Source: Qipengyuania aquimaris
GTDB lineage: Bacteria > Pseudomonadota > Alphaproteobacteria > Sphingomonadales > Sphingomonadaceae
DNA: 64,000 nucleotides
Assembly: GCF_009827445.1 (NCBI RefSeq)
Contig: NZ_WTYI01000001.1
Location: 2,246,381 to 2,310,380 of the forward strand
Direction of reading: 5' to 3'
Part shown: one piece after another, positions 16,932 to 25,871 of the stretch
How the letters are laid out: the number at the start of each line of letters is the position of its first letter
Numbering within the stretch: the stretch's first letter is position 1
Notes under the pieces: generated by a model
What the model saw: the letters and a program-made list of their open reading frames with translations, nothing else
The model's database searches: none
Told to the model about the DNA's origin: nothing
Translations under genes and position numbers: made by a program

Positions 16932-18056
16932 ATGACCGCGCGCCCCAAGATTCTCACCGTCTTCGGCACCAGGCCCGAAGCGATCAAGCTCTTCCCGCTC
17001 GTACATGCCTTGCAGGCGGACGAGCGGTTCGAGAGTCGCGTTTGCGTTTCTGCGCAGCATCGCGGGATGCTCGACCAGGTGCTCGATATCGCGGGGGTGT
17101 CGCCCGACCACGATCTCGACCTGATGACGCCGGGCCAGACGCTCGACGAGCTCACCGCTCGTGCGCTTACGGGCATCGGCAAGGTGCTCGACGAAGAACA
17201 GCCCGACTGGGTGGTGGTGCAAGGCGATACGACGACTGTCATGGCAGGCGCGATCGCTGCCTACTACCGCAAGATACCGGTCTGCCACGTCGAGGCGGGG
17301 CTCAGGAGCGGGAACATCCATCATCCGTGGCCCGAAGAGGTCAATCGCAGGGTCGTGGGCACCTTCGCCGCGCTACACTGCGCGCCGACCGAAACCAGCG
17401 CGGCGGCGCTGCTCAAGGAGAACGTCGATCCTGCCAGCGTCCACGTCACGGGCAATACGGTGATCGACGCGCTCAAATGGGTGACCGCGCGCATCGAAGA
17501 GGAGCCTTCGCTTGCCTCGGGCCTCGCCGATCTCGAGACGCGTTTCGCAGGCAAGCGCATCATCGGCATGACAAGCCACCGACGCGAGAACTTCGGCGAT
17601 GGCATGGAAAATATTGCCAATGCGGTTAAGGAGATTGCACAACGTGATGACATTGCGGTTATCTTTCCCGTGCATCTCAACCCCAACGTTCGCGCCGTGA
17701 TGAATGAACAGCTCGCGGGGCTCGACAATGTCGCGCTGATCGAACCGCTGGATTATCCGCATTTCGCGCGCCTCCTCGACATCAGCCATCTCATGCTCAC
17801 CGATAGCGGCGGCGTGCAGGAAGAAGCGCCCGCCCTCGGCAAGCCGGTGCTGGTCATGCGCGAGACGACCGAACGGCCCGAGGGCGTGGAGGCGGGTACG
17901 GCAAAACTGGTGGGGACCGATGCCGACACCATCGTGCGCGAGACCTTGCGCCTGCTCGACAACGATGATGCCTATGCCGCCATGGCGCGGGCACACAATC
18001 CGTTCGGGGATGGCCACTCTTCACAACGCATCTGCGACCTGCTGGCGAAAGCCTGA
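16932..18056 (+). CDS. wecB: UDP-N-acetylglucosamine 2-epimerase (non-hydrolysing)
   Basis: A 374-residue GT-B-like epimerase converting UDP-GlcNAc to UDP-ManNAc. Family motifs are VFGTRPEAIKLFPLV at the N-terminus, VVQGDTTTVMAGA, CHVEAGLRSGN (active-site region), TSHRRENFGD and LTDSGGVQEEAP. The start is ATG 16932. wecC follows after 72 bases, so the pair makes UDP-ManNAcA for a surface polysaccharide. The glycosyltransferases that would use it are not nearby. Confidence 0.95.
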   Translation: MTARPKILTVFGTRPEAIKLFPLVHALQADERFESRVCVSAQHRGMLDQVLDIAGVSPDHDLDLMTPGQTLDELTARALTGIGKVLDEEQPDWVVVQGDTTTVMAGAIAAYYRKIPVCHVEAGLRSGNIHHPWPEEVNRRVVGTFAALHCAPTETSAAALLKENVDPASVHVTGNTVIDALKWVTARIEEEPSLASGLADLETRFAGKRIIGMTSHRRENFGDGMENIANAVKEIAQRDDIAVIFPVHLNPNVRAVMNEQLAGLDNVALIEPLDYPHFARLLDISHLMLTDSGGVQEEAPALGKPVLVMRETTERPEGVEAGTAKLVGTDADTIVRETLRLLDNDDAYAAMARAHNPFGDGHSSQRICDLLAKA

Positions 18057-18128
18057 CACAGCGTCACTGGTAAATTTACCCTCGTCGGCTAGGCAGGCGG
18101 GGAAATTGGGACGGGAATCACAGTTACA

Positions 18129-19394
18129 ATGCGCGGCGACATCAAACCGGAAGTCTGTGTCATCGGACTTGGCTATATCGGCCTGCCCACGGCGGCGATC
18201 ATCGCGAGGGCGGGGTGCCCCGTTCATGGCGTGGACGTGACGCAGAATGTCGTCGACACGATCAATCGCGGCGAAATCCATATCGAGGAAGTCGATCTGG
18301 ACGGTCTCGTCCAGGCGGTAGTTCAGCGCGGCCTGCTCAAGGCCTCCACCGAAGTCGCCCCGGCCGACGTCTTCGTCATCGCCGTGCCCACGCCCTTCGC
18401 CAAGGATGGCAACCACACGCCGGATACGTCCTATGTCATGGCTGCGGCGAAAAACGTCGCGAAGGTCCTCAAGAAGGGTGACGTGGTGATCCTCGAATCC
18501 ACCTCGCCCGTCGGTACGACTGAGGCCATGCGCGATGCGATGGCGGCCGAGCGGCCCGATCTCGCCATGCCCGGCCTAACGGACGGACAGCCCGACGTCA
18601 GCCTCGCCTATTGCCCGGAGCGCGTGCTGCCGGGCAAGATCCTGGAGGAGTTGACGCATAACGATCGCTCGATCGGCGGCATCACCCCGCGCTGTGCTCG
18701 CAAGGCGCTGGCCTTTTACAAGCGCTTTGTGAAGGGCGAATGCGTCACTACCGATGCGCGCAGCGCGGAAATGACCAAGCTGGTCGAAAACAGCTTCCGC
18801 GACGTGAATATCGCCTTCGCCAACGAGCTTTCCATGATCGCCGACAAGCAAGGGCTCGACGTGTGGGAAGTGATCCGCCTCGCCAACCGGCACCCGCGCG
18901 TGAACATCCTCACCCCCGGCCCCGGTGTTGGCGGGCACTGCATCGCGGTCGATCCGTGGTTCATCGTCCATGGGGCGCCCGAAGAAGCGAAGATCATTCG
19001 CCAGGCGCGCGAGACCAATGACGCGAAAATGCATCACGTCCTCGCCCGCGCGAAGTCACTGGTAGAGGCGAACCCGGGAGCGAAAATCGCCTGTCTCGGT
19101 CTCGCCTTCAAGGCGAATATCGACGATTTCCGCGAAAGCCCGGCGCGCTATGTCGCAGCCAGCCTCGCGCGAGAATTCGGCGAGCGCGTACAGGTGGTCG
19201 AGCCCTATGCGGGCGAGCTGCCGAAGGAATTCGACGGGACGGGTGCCGAGCTGGTCGATATCGACACGGCGCTCGAGGAAAGCGATGTCCTCATCACGCT
19301 GGTCGACCACGATGTCTTCAAGGTGATCCCGCCCGAAGAGCGGCAAGGCAAGGCCGTCTACGACACGCGCGGCATCTGGCCCGACGTCACCTGA
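18129..19394 (+). CDS. wecC: UDP-N-acetyl-D-mannosamine dehydrogenase
   Basis: A 421-residue UDP-sugar dehydrogenase that oxidises UDP-ManNAc to UDP-ManNAcA with two NAD. It has the N-terminal Rossmann motif GLGYIGLPTAA, the central LVENSFRDVNIAFANEL, the catalytic cysteine in GPGVGGHCIAVDPW, and the C-terminal domain with CLGLAFKANIDDFRESPA. Together with wecB it gives a complete route from UDP-GlcNAc. Its stop codon is one base from the stop of the convergent fabI, so there is no room for a separate terminator. Confidence 0.94.
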   Translation: MRGDIKPEVCVIGLGYIGLPTAAIIARAGCPVHGVDVTQNVVDTINRGEIHIEEVDLDGLVQAVVQRGLLKASTEVAPADVFVIAVPTPFAKDGNHTPDTSYVMAAAKNVAKVLKKGDVVILESTSPVGTTEAMRDAMAAERPDLAMPGLTDGQPDVSLAYCPERVLPGKILEELTHNDRSIGGITPRCARKALAFYKRFVKGECVTTDARSAEMTKLVENSFRDVNIAFANELSMIADKQGLDVWEVIRLANRHPRVNILTPGPGVGGHCIAVDPWFIVHGAPEEAKIIRQARETNDAKMHHVLARAKSLVEANPGAKIACLGLAFKANIDDFRESPARYVAASLAREFGERVQVVEPYAGELPKEFDGTGAELVDIDTALEESDVLITLVDHDVFKVIPPEERQGKAVYDTRGIWPDVT

Positions 19395-19395
19395 C

Positions 19396-20202
19396 CTATT
19401 TGTCGAGCGCGATATCCGGCGCGTCTTCCTGCTTCATGCCGACGACGTGATAGCCGGCATCGACATGGTGCGTCTCGCCGGTCACGCCCGATGACAGGTC
19501 GGACAGGAAATAGAGGCCCGATCCGCCCACGTCCTCGATCGTGACGTTGCGACGCAGGGGCGAATTGTATTCGTTCCACTTCAGGATGTAGCGGAAGTCG
19601 CCGATGCCGCTGGCCGCCAGCGTCTTGATCGGTCCGGCGCTGATTGCGTTCACGCGGATGTTTTCCGGGCCGAGGTCGTTGGCGAGATACTGCACGCTGG
19701 TTTCGAGCGCCGCCTTGGCCACGCCCATCACGTTGTAATGCGGGATGACCTTTTCCGCGCCGTAATAGGTCAGCGTCAGGATGCTGCCGCCGTTCGGCAT
19801 CATCTCGCGCGCGCGCTTGGCAACCGCGACCAGCGAATAGGCGGAGATGTTCATAGTCATCAGGAAATTGTCGAGGCTGGTGTCGACATATTTGCCTCGC
19901 AGTTCGCTCTTGTCCGAAAATCCGATCGCATGGACGACGAAATCGATCGTGTCCCAACGCTCTTTCAGCGTGTCGAAGGCGCTATCGAGCGCATCCATAT
20001 CCGAAACGTCGCATTCGAAGGTGAAGTCGCTTCCCAGCTGTTCCGCGAGCGGGCCGACGCGCTTCTTCAAAGCCTCGCCCTGATAGGAAAACGCCAGTTC
20101 CGCGCCTTCTTCGCGCAGCTTCTTGGCGATGCCCCATGCCAGCGACTTGTCGTTGGCGAGACCCATGATCAGTCCGCGCTTGCCCCGCATCAGTGAGCCC
20201 AT
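19396..20202 (-). CDS. fabI: Enoyl-[acyl-carrier-protein] reductase (NADH) FabI
   Basis: A 268-residue SDR-type reductase for the last step of each fatty acid elongation cycle. The cofactor site is GLANDKSLAWGIA. The catalytic pair is Tyr in LTYYGAEK and the YNVMGVAK motif (Tyr-x6-Lys). DHVDAGYHVVGM-like sequence at the end is typical. The open frame runs further upstream, but ATG 20202 has a GGAAGGAAGG ribosome site and the standard N-terminus MGSLMRGKRG. It follows yihY by 23 bases in a dnaJ-yihY-fabI unit. FabI is the target of triclosan. Confidence 0.96.
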   Translation of the reverse strand: MGSLMRGKRGLIMGLANDKSLAWGIAKKLREEGAELAFSYQGEALKKRVGPLAEQLGSDFTFECDVSDMDALDSAFDTLKERWDTIDFVVHAIGFSDKSELRGKYVDTSLDNFLMTMNISAYSLVAVAKRAREMMPNGGSILTLTYYGAEKVIPHYNVMGVAKAALETSVQYLANDLGPENIRVNAISAGPIKTLAASGIGDFRYILKWNEYNSPLRRNVTIEDVGGSGLYFLSDLSSGVTGETHHVDAGYHVVGMKQEDAPDIALDK

Positions 20203-20225
20203 AGCTACCTTCCTTCCTTCGATCT

Positions 20226-21215
20226 TCAATCCGTCTGTGCTGCGGTTTCTGCCTCGCCTTCTTCGCCCAGTTCTTCTTCCTCGGGCGTTTCGGCAAGCGC
20301 CGCATTCAATTCCGCGCCGATAACCACACCAAGCCCGACAAGCCAGAAAAAGAACAGCGCGATCATGATCCCGGCAAGGCTGCCGTAGGTCAGGTTGTAG
20401 GTGAAGAAGCTGCGCAGCACGATCGGCATCAGCGTGGTGACTAGGATCCACCACAAGGTAGTGAACAGCACACCCGGCCATTTCGGATAGCGACGGTGGC
20501 GATAATGCGACGGGGTGAGCGAATAGAAGATCATGTAAAGCGAGCCGAACAGGCCGATCGCAGGCAGGATGCGCGAAATCCTGAGGTCGGTGATGTAGCT
20601 GACGAGCTGCGGGAAATAGGCCTCGATCACTTGCTGCGCCGCGCCGATGACGACCTGTGCGAGCAGCGAGAGCATCAGCAGCAGGACGGCGCCGATGATG
20701 ACGCCGGTCGAGAATATCCGGTATTTCCAGAATGCCTTGGTCATCTTGGTCCCATAGGCCCGGCGCAGGATGTCGCGGATAGTTTCGACGAGACTGCCGA
20801 CGGTCCACAGGGCGACCAGGGCACCGGCCCATAGCAGCCAGCCGCTGCGCGCCTCGATCACGTCGCGCGCAACCGGTTCGATCACATTGCCGACCATCGG
20901 GGGAAGGGCGACAAGGACAGCGTTGATCGTTGCCGCCCGCTCCGCCTCCTCGCCGAACAGCGAAAATATCGCTGCGCCCAGGATGAAGAAGGGGAAGATC
21001 GACAGCATCGCCAGGTAGGCGAGATTGCCCGCATGGATGAAGCCATCGTTGAACGTGCCGACGGCGGTGCGCTTCAGGACCTGGAAGAATTGCGTGCCGG
21101 GACCGACTCGCTTGGCCACACGGCCGCGCAATGTGGCCGCCTCCTGCCGCCTCGCCTCCGGAGAGAGCGACCGTACCTCGCGCTCTTCAGGCTGCGGAAG
21201 CGGATGATGTACCAA
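20226..21215 (-). CDS. YihY/BrkB family inner-membrane protein
   Basis: An inner-membrane protein of about 329 residues with six predicted helices, including AGNLAYLAMLSIFPFFILG, the hallmark of the YihY/BrkB (formerly RNase BN) family. SGWLLWAGALVALWTVGSLVE-type and GVVIGAELNAAL segments also fit. The acidic Glu-rich C-terminus is cytosolic. The function is unknown. The start is uncertain: TTG 21215 (LVHHPLPQ) keeps it outside dnaJ, while GTG 21263 would overlap dnaJ by 43 bases. It lies between the dnaJ-like gene and fabI on the same strand. Confidence 0.84.
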   Translation of the reverse strand: MVHHPLPQPEEREVRSLSPEARRQEAATLRGRVAKRVGPGTQFFQVLKRTAVGTFNDGFIHAGNLAYLAMLSIFPFFILGAAIFSLFGEEAERAATINAVLVALPPMVGNVIEPVARDVIEARSGWLLWAGALVALWTVGSLVETIRDILRRAYGTKMTKAFWKYRIFSTGVIIGAVLLLMLSLLAQVVIGAAQQVIEAYFPQLVSYITDLRISRILPAIGLFGSLYMIFYSLTPSHYRHRRYPKWPGVLFTTLWWILVTTLMPIVLRSFFTYNLTYGSLAGIMIALFFFWLVGLGVVIGAELNAALAETPEEEELGEEGEAETAAQTD

Positions 21216-21220
21216 AGGCC

Positions 21221-22168
21221 CTATACCCCGAGTTTGCTCCGTGGGTCGCTTTCGTCCTTCCACCCATCGAGACGCTTGGCAAGTTCGCCGAGGTCGCCGG
21301 GAAGCTGGATTTCGAGCGTCACGAGCTGGTCGCCGCGGCTGCCGTCCTTCTTGGAAAAACCTTTGCCCTTCAGGCGCAGGACCGATCCGCCGCTGGTGCC
21401 GGCCTTGATGGTCATCATGACCGGACCATCGACCGTGGGCACGCGGACCTTGGCTCCGTTCACCGCTTCATCGAGCGTGATCGGCAGGTCGAAGCGCACA
21501 TCGTCGCCCTCGCGCTTGTAGAGCTTGTGCCGGTCGATACGGATCGTGACGAGCCCGTCACCCGCGCCGCCCGGACCCTGTTCACCCTTGCCCTTGAGAC
21601 GCATCTGCGTGCCGTCCTCGACACCCTTGGGAAGCTTCAGGTCGATGGTCTTGCCGTCGGCCAGCGTGATGCGCTGGTCCTTGAGCGAGGCCGCATCGGT
21701 GAAGGGGACGCGCAGGGTATAGGCTATGTCGGCGCCCTTGGGCGGTGGCGCACGGCGCCCGCCGAACGGATCGCCGCGACCGCGCGAGCTTGTACGCCCG
21801 CCGCCGAACAAGCCTTCGAAAATATCGCCCAGATCGACGTTTTCTTGGCTGAAGCCCTGGAAGTCCTCGGCCCGGAAGCCGCGCTGGCCGCCTGGGTGGC
21901 CGCCGCCGCCGAATCCGCCACCCATGCCGCCGAACGGATTGGTCGGATTGCCCTCGGCATCGATCTCGCCCCGGTCGAACTGGGCCCGCTTGTCCTTGTC
22001 CGACAGCAGGTCGTAGGCGTTGGTCACTTCGCTGAAGCGCTCGGCCGCCTTGGGGTTGTCCTTGTTGCGATCGGGATGAAGCTCCTTGGCGAGCTTGCGA
22101 TATGCGCTCTTGATATCCTTTTCGGATGCAGAGCGCGGGACGCCAAGGGTGGAATAGGGATCGGCCAT
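21221..22168 (-). CDS. DnaJ-class co-chaperone without zinc finger (CbpA-like)
   Basis: A 315-residue J-domain protein. The J domain occupies residues 1-68 with the HPD motif at 31-33 that stimulates DnaK. A Gly/Phe-rich linker (about 78-140) follows, then two beta-sandwich substrate-binding domains (from about 150). No CxxCxGxG repeats exist, so it is a type II (CbpA-like) protein, not canonical DnaJ. It is the first gene of the dnaJ-like-yihY-fabI unit, divergent from pdxH with a 201-base gap that holds a possible stress promoter on this strand. Confidence 0.92.
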   Translation of the reverse strand: MADPYSTLGVPRSASEKDIKSAYRKLAKELHPDRNKDNPKAAERFSEVTNAYDLLSDKDKRAQFDRGEIDAEGNPTNPFGGMGGGFGGGGHPGGQRGFRAEDFQGFSQENVDLGDIFEGLFGGGRTSSRGRGDPFGGRRAPPPKGADIAYTLRVPFTDAASLKDQRITLADGKTIDLKLPKGVEDGTQMRLKGKGEQGPGGAGDGLVTIRIDRHKLYKREGDDVRFDLPITLDEAVNGAKVRVPTVDGPVMMTIKAGTSGGSVLRLKGKGFSKKDGSRGDQLVTLEIQLPGDLGELAKRLDGWKDESDPRSKLGV

Positions 22169-22262
22169 AGCGTGTTAGCTAGGTGCAACACGTTGTCCGC
22201 GCAAGCGGAGAGGCTTTCCTACGGACGAAGCGGGATATAGGGAACGCGTCATGCACCGCTTC

Positions 22263-22288
22263 AACCATCCTCATCCCCGCGAAGTTCC
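22263..22288 (-). promoter_or_regulatory. Possible EcfG-type promoter upstream of the dnaJ-like gene
   Basis: On the minus strand GGAAC (22288-22284), 17 bases, then GGTT: one mismatch from the GGAAC-N16/17-CGTT pattern of alphaproteobacterial general stress sigma factors. It would start transcription about 90 bases before the dnaJ-like gene. Confidence 0.25.
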
Positions 22289-22369
22289 GCCATTCTGCGG
22301 CCAAACGCGCGGGCGAGGTTTTTTGCCCCAGGACTGTGTTCCACCCGTTCCACTCTGTAGGACTGCCCG

Positions 22370-22993
22370 ATGAGCGACAGCGAAAGCGCGATTCCCGTCA
22401 CCGATCCGTTCACCCTGTTCGAAGAATGGTTCGGAGAGGCGAAGGCGAGCGAGCCGAACGATCCCAATGCCATGGCGCTCGCCACGGCCAGCGAAAGCGG
22501 CATGCCCTCGGTACGCATGGTGCTGCTGAAAGGACATGGCACGCATTGGGGTGAGGGCGGCGGGTTCGTGTTCTACACCAATGCCCAAAGCCGCAAGGGC
22601 GAGGAAATCCGTGCCAATATGCAGGCGTCGCTCCTCTTCCACTGGAAAAGCCTGCGCCGCCAGATCCGTATCGAGGGACCGTTACGGGAAGTGAGCAGCG
22701 AACAGGCCGATGCCTACTTCCATTCGCGTCCGCGCGTGTCGCAGATCGGTTCGGCGGCCTCCGACCAGTCGCGGCCGCTGCCCGACCGGCAGGTCTATCT
22801 CGACCGTGTGGCCGCGCTCGAGGAGCGCTATCCGGAGGGCGACATCCCGCGTCCGCCGCATTGGACCGGCTTCCTGCTGACGCCGACCGCGATCGAGTTC
22901 TGGCAGGACCGCCAGTACCGCCTGCATGACCGCCGCCGCTTCACGCGGCCAGCGCCGACCGATGGCTGGTCCAACACATTGCTCTATCCATGA
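22370..22993 (+). CDS. pdxH: Pyridoxamine 5'-phosphate oxidase
   Basis: A 207-residue FMN enzyme that oxidises PNP and PMP to PLP. Family motifs are MALATASESGMPSVRMVLLKG, FYTNAQSRKGEEI, RQIRIEGPLREVS, and the C-terminal EFWQDRQYRLHDRRRF, followed by a WSNTLLYP end typical of PdxH. The length is normal. It overlaps the CDF transporter gene by ATGA, starting a pdxH-CDF-phzF unit. Confidence 0.96.
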   Translation: MSDSESAIPVTDPFTLFEEWFGEAKASEPNDPNAMALATASESGMPSVRMVLLKGHGTHWGEGGGFVFYTNAQSRKGEEIRANMQASLLFHWKSLRRQIRIEGPLREVSSEQADAYFHSRPRVSQIGSAASDQSRPLPDRQVYLDRVAALEERYPEGDIPRPPHWTGFLLTPTAIEFWQDRQYRLHDRRRFTRPAPTDGWSNTLLYP

Positions 22994-23925
22994 GCACCGA
23001 TCGCGCCCGCCTCGCACGCTCCGCCGCGCTCGCTTCGATCAGCGTTGCCGTCATCCTCGTGGCGCTCAAGACCTGGGCGACCTGGAAAACCGGTTCGACG
23101 GCCATGCTCGGCAGTCTTGCCGATTCCGCGCTCGACCTTATCGCCAGCCTCGCCACGCTGACCGGCGTGTGGATCGCCTCGCAGCCGGCGGACGAAGACC
23201 ATCGCTTCGGCCACGGCAAGGCAGAGGCGCTCGCGGCGATTTTCCAGGTCATGCTTATCTCCCTGTCGGCGTTCGGCATCGCCACTCGTGCCATCCTTCA
23301 ATTCGCCGAAGGCCAGCCGACGCAGGCCGCGGCAGAGGGGATCGGAGTCTCGCTGATCGCGATCGCCCTGACCTTCGCGCTCCTGTGGTGGCAACGCTAC
23401 GTGATGAGCCGGACGCGCAGCCTGGCGATCCAGACCGACCACCTGCATTATAAGTCCGATCTCTTCCTCAACCTCGCGGTGATTGCGGCCTTGGTGCTCG
23501 ACCAGTTCGTGGGGCTGAGCGGCGCGGACCCGGCCTTCGGTCTCGCCATCGCGGCGTGGCTGGCCTGGGGCGCCTTCAACGCCGCGCGCGATGCGGTGGA
23601 CGATCTGATGGACCGCGAATGGCCCGAGGAAAAGCGCCTTGCTTTCGTTGAAGCGGCGGCGAAGCATCCCGAATTGTCGAACCTGCACGACCTGCGCACG
23701 CGTACCAGCGGGCACCGTGATTTCGTGCAGTTCCACGTGGACCTGCCCGGCACCATGACGGTCGAAGAGGCGCACGACATCATCGAGCGAGTCGAAACGG
23801 ATCTGTGCCGCCAGTTCCCTGACATGGAACTGCTGATCCACATCGATCCCGAAGGCCATATCGACGAACCGGGCAATCCGCTGGTCGAGGAGAACGAATT
23901 CGATCGTCTGGGAGGCGAAAAGTGA
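22990..23925 (+). CDS. Cation diffusion facilitator (FieF-like)
   Basis: A 311-residue CDF transporter with six predicted helices. The metal site is visible as DSALD (TM2) and HYKSD (TM5), the DxxxD/HxxxD pair of zinc/iron-exporting members. DEDHRFGHGKAEALAA is the family signature after TM2. The C-terminal domain contains HDLRTRTSGHRDFVQFH, a metal-sensing cytosolic fold. It exports divalent cations in exchange for protons; which metal cannot be fixed from sequence. It overlaps pdxH and phzF on either side by four bases. Confidence 0.93.
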   Translation: MSTDRARLARSAALASISVAVILVALKTWATWKTGSTAMLGSLADSALDLIASLATLTGVWIASQPADEDHRFGHGKAEALAAIFQVMLISLSAFGIATRAILQFAEGQPTQAAAEGIGVSLIAIALTFALLWWQRYVMSRTRSLAIQTDHLHYKSDLFLNLAVIAALVLDQFVGLSGADPAFGLAIAAWLAWGAFNAARDAVDDLMDREWPEEKRLAFVEAAAKHPELSNLHDLRTRTSGHRDFVQFHVDLPGTMTVEEAHDIIERVETDLCRQFPDMELLIHIDPEGHIDEPGNPLVEENEFDRLGGEK

Positions 23926-24725
23926 CAGCACTCGAATACTGGCATGTGGATGCGTTTGCGGACGCGCCGTTCAAGGGGAACCAGGCGGCTGTGATGCCGC
24001 TGGAGGCGTGGCTGCGCGATGATGTCCTGCAGGCCATCGGGGAAGAGAACAACTTCGCCGAGACCGCCTTCGTCATTCCCGATGCGAGCGGGCAGGCGGA
24101 TTACGAGTTGCGCTGGTTCACACCGACGGAGGAAGTGCGCCTGTGCGGTCATGCGACGCTGGCGAGCGGTCATGTGCTGCTGTCGAAGAGCGGCGAGGAC
24201 CGCGTTACCTTCCGCACGCGCAAGGCCGGGTTGCTGGAGGTACGCAAAAGCAGTCCTGGCTACGAGCTCGGCCTGCCGCTGATCCCGACAGAACGCGGGT
24301 CATGGGATGATGCCGTGTCGCTGCTGGGTGCACAGCCGCAGGAAGTCTGGCTCAATCCCGAAGGCTACGGCGTCTATCTTTACGATAGCGAAGCGGCAGT
24401 GCGCGCGATCGAGCCGGATATGCGCGGGCTCAAGGCGCTCGGGAACGACCAGTTCATCTGTACGGCACGCGGGAGCGATACCGATGTCGTGAGCCGTGTC
24501 TTCGTTCCAGGCGGCGGCGTCGACGAGGACAGTTTCACAGGCTCGGCCCATGCCGCGCTGACATGGTTCTGGACCGAGAAGCTCGGCCGCGACAGCTTCA
24601 CCGCCTTCCAGGCTTCGCAGCGCGGCGGCCATGCGACCTGCCGCCGCGAGGGGGAGCAGGCATGGCTCTCGGGCGATTGCGTCACGGTGGTGAAGGGAGA
24701 GTTCTACCTGCCCTCGGCGGGATAG
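23922..24725 (+). CDS. PhzF-family isomerase
   Basis: A 267-residue protein of the PhzF/diaminopimelate-epimerase fold. The conserved acid is Glu47 in NNFAETAF, and the two halves carry GHATLASGHVL and DSFTGSAHAAL. Most bacterial PhzF homologues lack phenazine genes nearby, as here, and have unknown substrates; an isomerase role is inferred. The GTG start overlaps the CDF stop (GTGA). Its 3' end overlaps the convergent serine hydrolase gene by 22 bases. Confidence 0.9.
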   Translation: MTALEYWHVDAFADAPFKGNQAAVMPLEAWLRDDVLQAIGEENNFAETAFVIPDASGQADYELRWFTPTEEVRLCGHATLASGHVLLSKSGEDRVTFRTRKAGLLEVRKSSPGYELGLPLIPTERGSWDDAVSLLGAQPQEVWLNPEGYGVYLYDSEAAVRAIEPDMRGLKALGNDQFICTARGSDTDVVSRVFVPGGGVDEDSFTGSAHAALTWFWTEKLGRDSFTAFQASQRGGHATCRREGEQAWLSGDCVTVVKGEFYLPSAG

Positions 24726-25837
24726 AGCTCGATAATATCGGCCAGTTGCTGCAGCATCGCCTTGCGCTCTGCCGCGTCGGAATGGCCAAGGCGAACCACG
24801 GTCAGCCCCTGCTCGGGCGAGACGAAGACGTACTGTCCCATGTGCCCGATCATCGAGAACGCGCTTTGCGGAGCGCGATTTGGGAATAGCGGGTGCTCGC
24901 CCGCGCCATTGGGCCGGTTGAGCCAGGTTTGCAGACCATAATGCGGCGAGACGGGGCTGGACTTCACCATCTCGTCCACCCAGCTGCGTGGCACCAGTTG
25001 CTCGCCGCGATGCGAGCCTTTGCGGCGCAGGAGCTCGCCCAGCTTCGCCCAGTCGCGGGCGTCGGCATGCATCAGGCTACCCCCGATCAGCGTGCCGGCG
25101 CGGTCGAATTCGAGGAGCATGGAATCCATGCCCAGCGGATCGAACAGGCGGGCGTGGAGATAGTCCCTTACGGCGCGGCGTCGCTCGTCGGGATCGGCGC
25201 TTTCGGTAAGTGCACGCGCAGCAATGTCGGCAAGGATGACCGTCGTGTTCGAGGAGTATTCGAACCTTTCGCCCGGCTCCGCTTCCGGCGGCTGGGCCGT
25301 CGCGAAACCCGCCATGTCGTCGCGTTCTTCGAGGAAGAGCATACGCACTTCGCTGCTCTCGTAGGGCGGGTCGCCCGCCTCTGTGTGCTCGAGGCCCGAG
25401 CGCATCTGGAGCAGGTGACGCAGCGTGATGTCGGCGCGCGGATCGCCGCTCCGTTGCCAGCGTGGCACCGGCGCCGGGGCGTCTAGACGAAGCAGTCCGT
25501 CACCGACCAACTGGCCGATCAGCATCGCGGTTACGGTCTTCGCCATGGACCAGCTGACGAAACGCGTATCCGCATCGTAGTCTTCGCCATAGCGTTCCGC
25601 CGCGATCTTGCCGTCGTGCATGACGATGAGCGCACGGGTATCGCCAAGTCCTTCCATCTCGAACAAATCGTCGATTTCGCGCGCCAGAGCCTTGCGCGGA
25701 GCGCCTGCTTTGTCCGTCACCGCCGCAAGCGCTTCCTCGCTCAGCGGCGGCTCCTCGGCCGGTCCCGGGCCGCCGCAGGACGCGAGGCTTGTAGTGGCAA
25801 GGACAAGGGCGATAAGGGAGCGCGACCGCAGAATCAT
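24704..25837 (-). CDS. Lipoprotein serine hydrolase (class C beta-lactamase fold)
   Basis: A 377-residue protein with a lipoprotein signal (LASC, lipidated Cys21) and a beta-lactamase/6-aminohexanoate-hydrolase fold. The catalytic Ser97-x-x-Lys100 is in SWSMAK, a tyrosine motif is in FEYSSNT, and the C-terminal GHMGQYVFVSP matches the family. It would sit in the periplasm attached to a membrane. The substrate is unknown; carboxylesterases and peptide hydrolases share the fold. The frame continues upstream to 25996, but the lipoprotein start is ATG 25837. Only 34 bases separate this start from the divergent gene at 25872. Confidence 0.89.
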   Translation of the reverse strand: MILRSRSLIALVLATTSLASCGGPGPAEEPPLSEEALAAVTDKAGAPRKALAREIDDLFEMEGLGDTRALIVMHDGKIAAERYGEDYDADTRFVSWSMAKTVTAMLIGQLVGDGLLRLDAPAPVPRWQRSGDPRADITLRHLLQMRSGLEHTEAGDPPYESSEVRMLFLEERDDMAGFATAQPPEAEPGERFEYSSNTTVILADIAARALTESADPDERRRAVRDYLHARLFDPLGMDSMLLEFDRAGTLIGGSLMHADARDWAKLGELLRRKGSHRGEQLVPRSWVDEMVKSSPVSPHYGLQTWLNRPNGAGEHPLFPNRAPQSAFSMIGHMGQYVFVSPEQGLTVVRLGHSDAAERKAMLQQLADIIELYPAEGR

Positions 25838-25871
25838 ACGCACGCACTCGCACGGGGAAACCGCTCTCGCA

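Noticed and set aside
20203-20832. Long upstream extension of the fabI frame (to 20832)
   Set aside because: It would run through yihY in another frame; the FabI N-terminus and ribosome site are at 20202.
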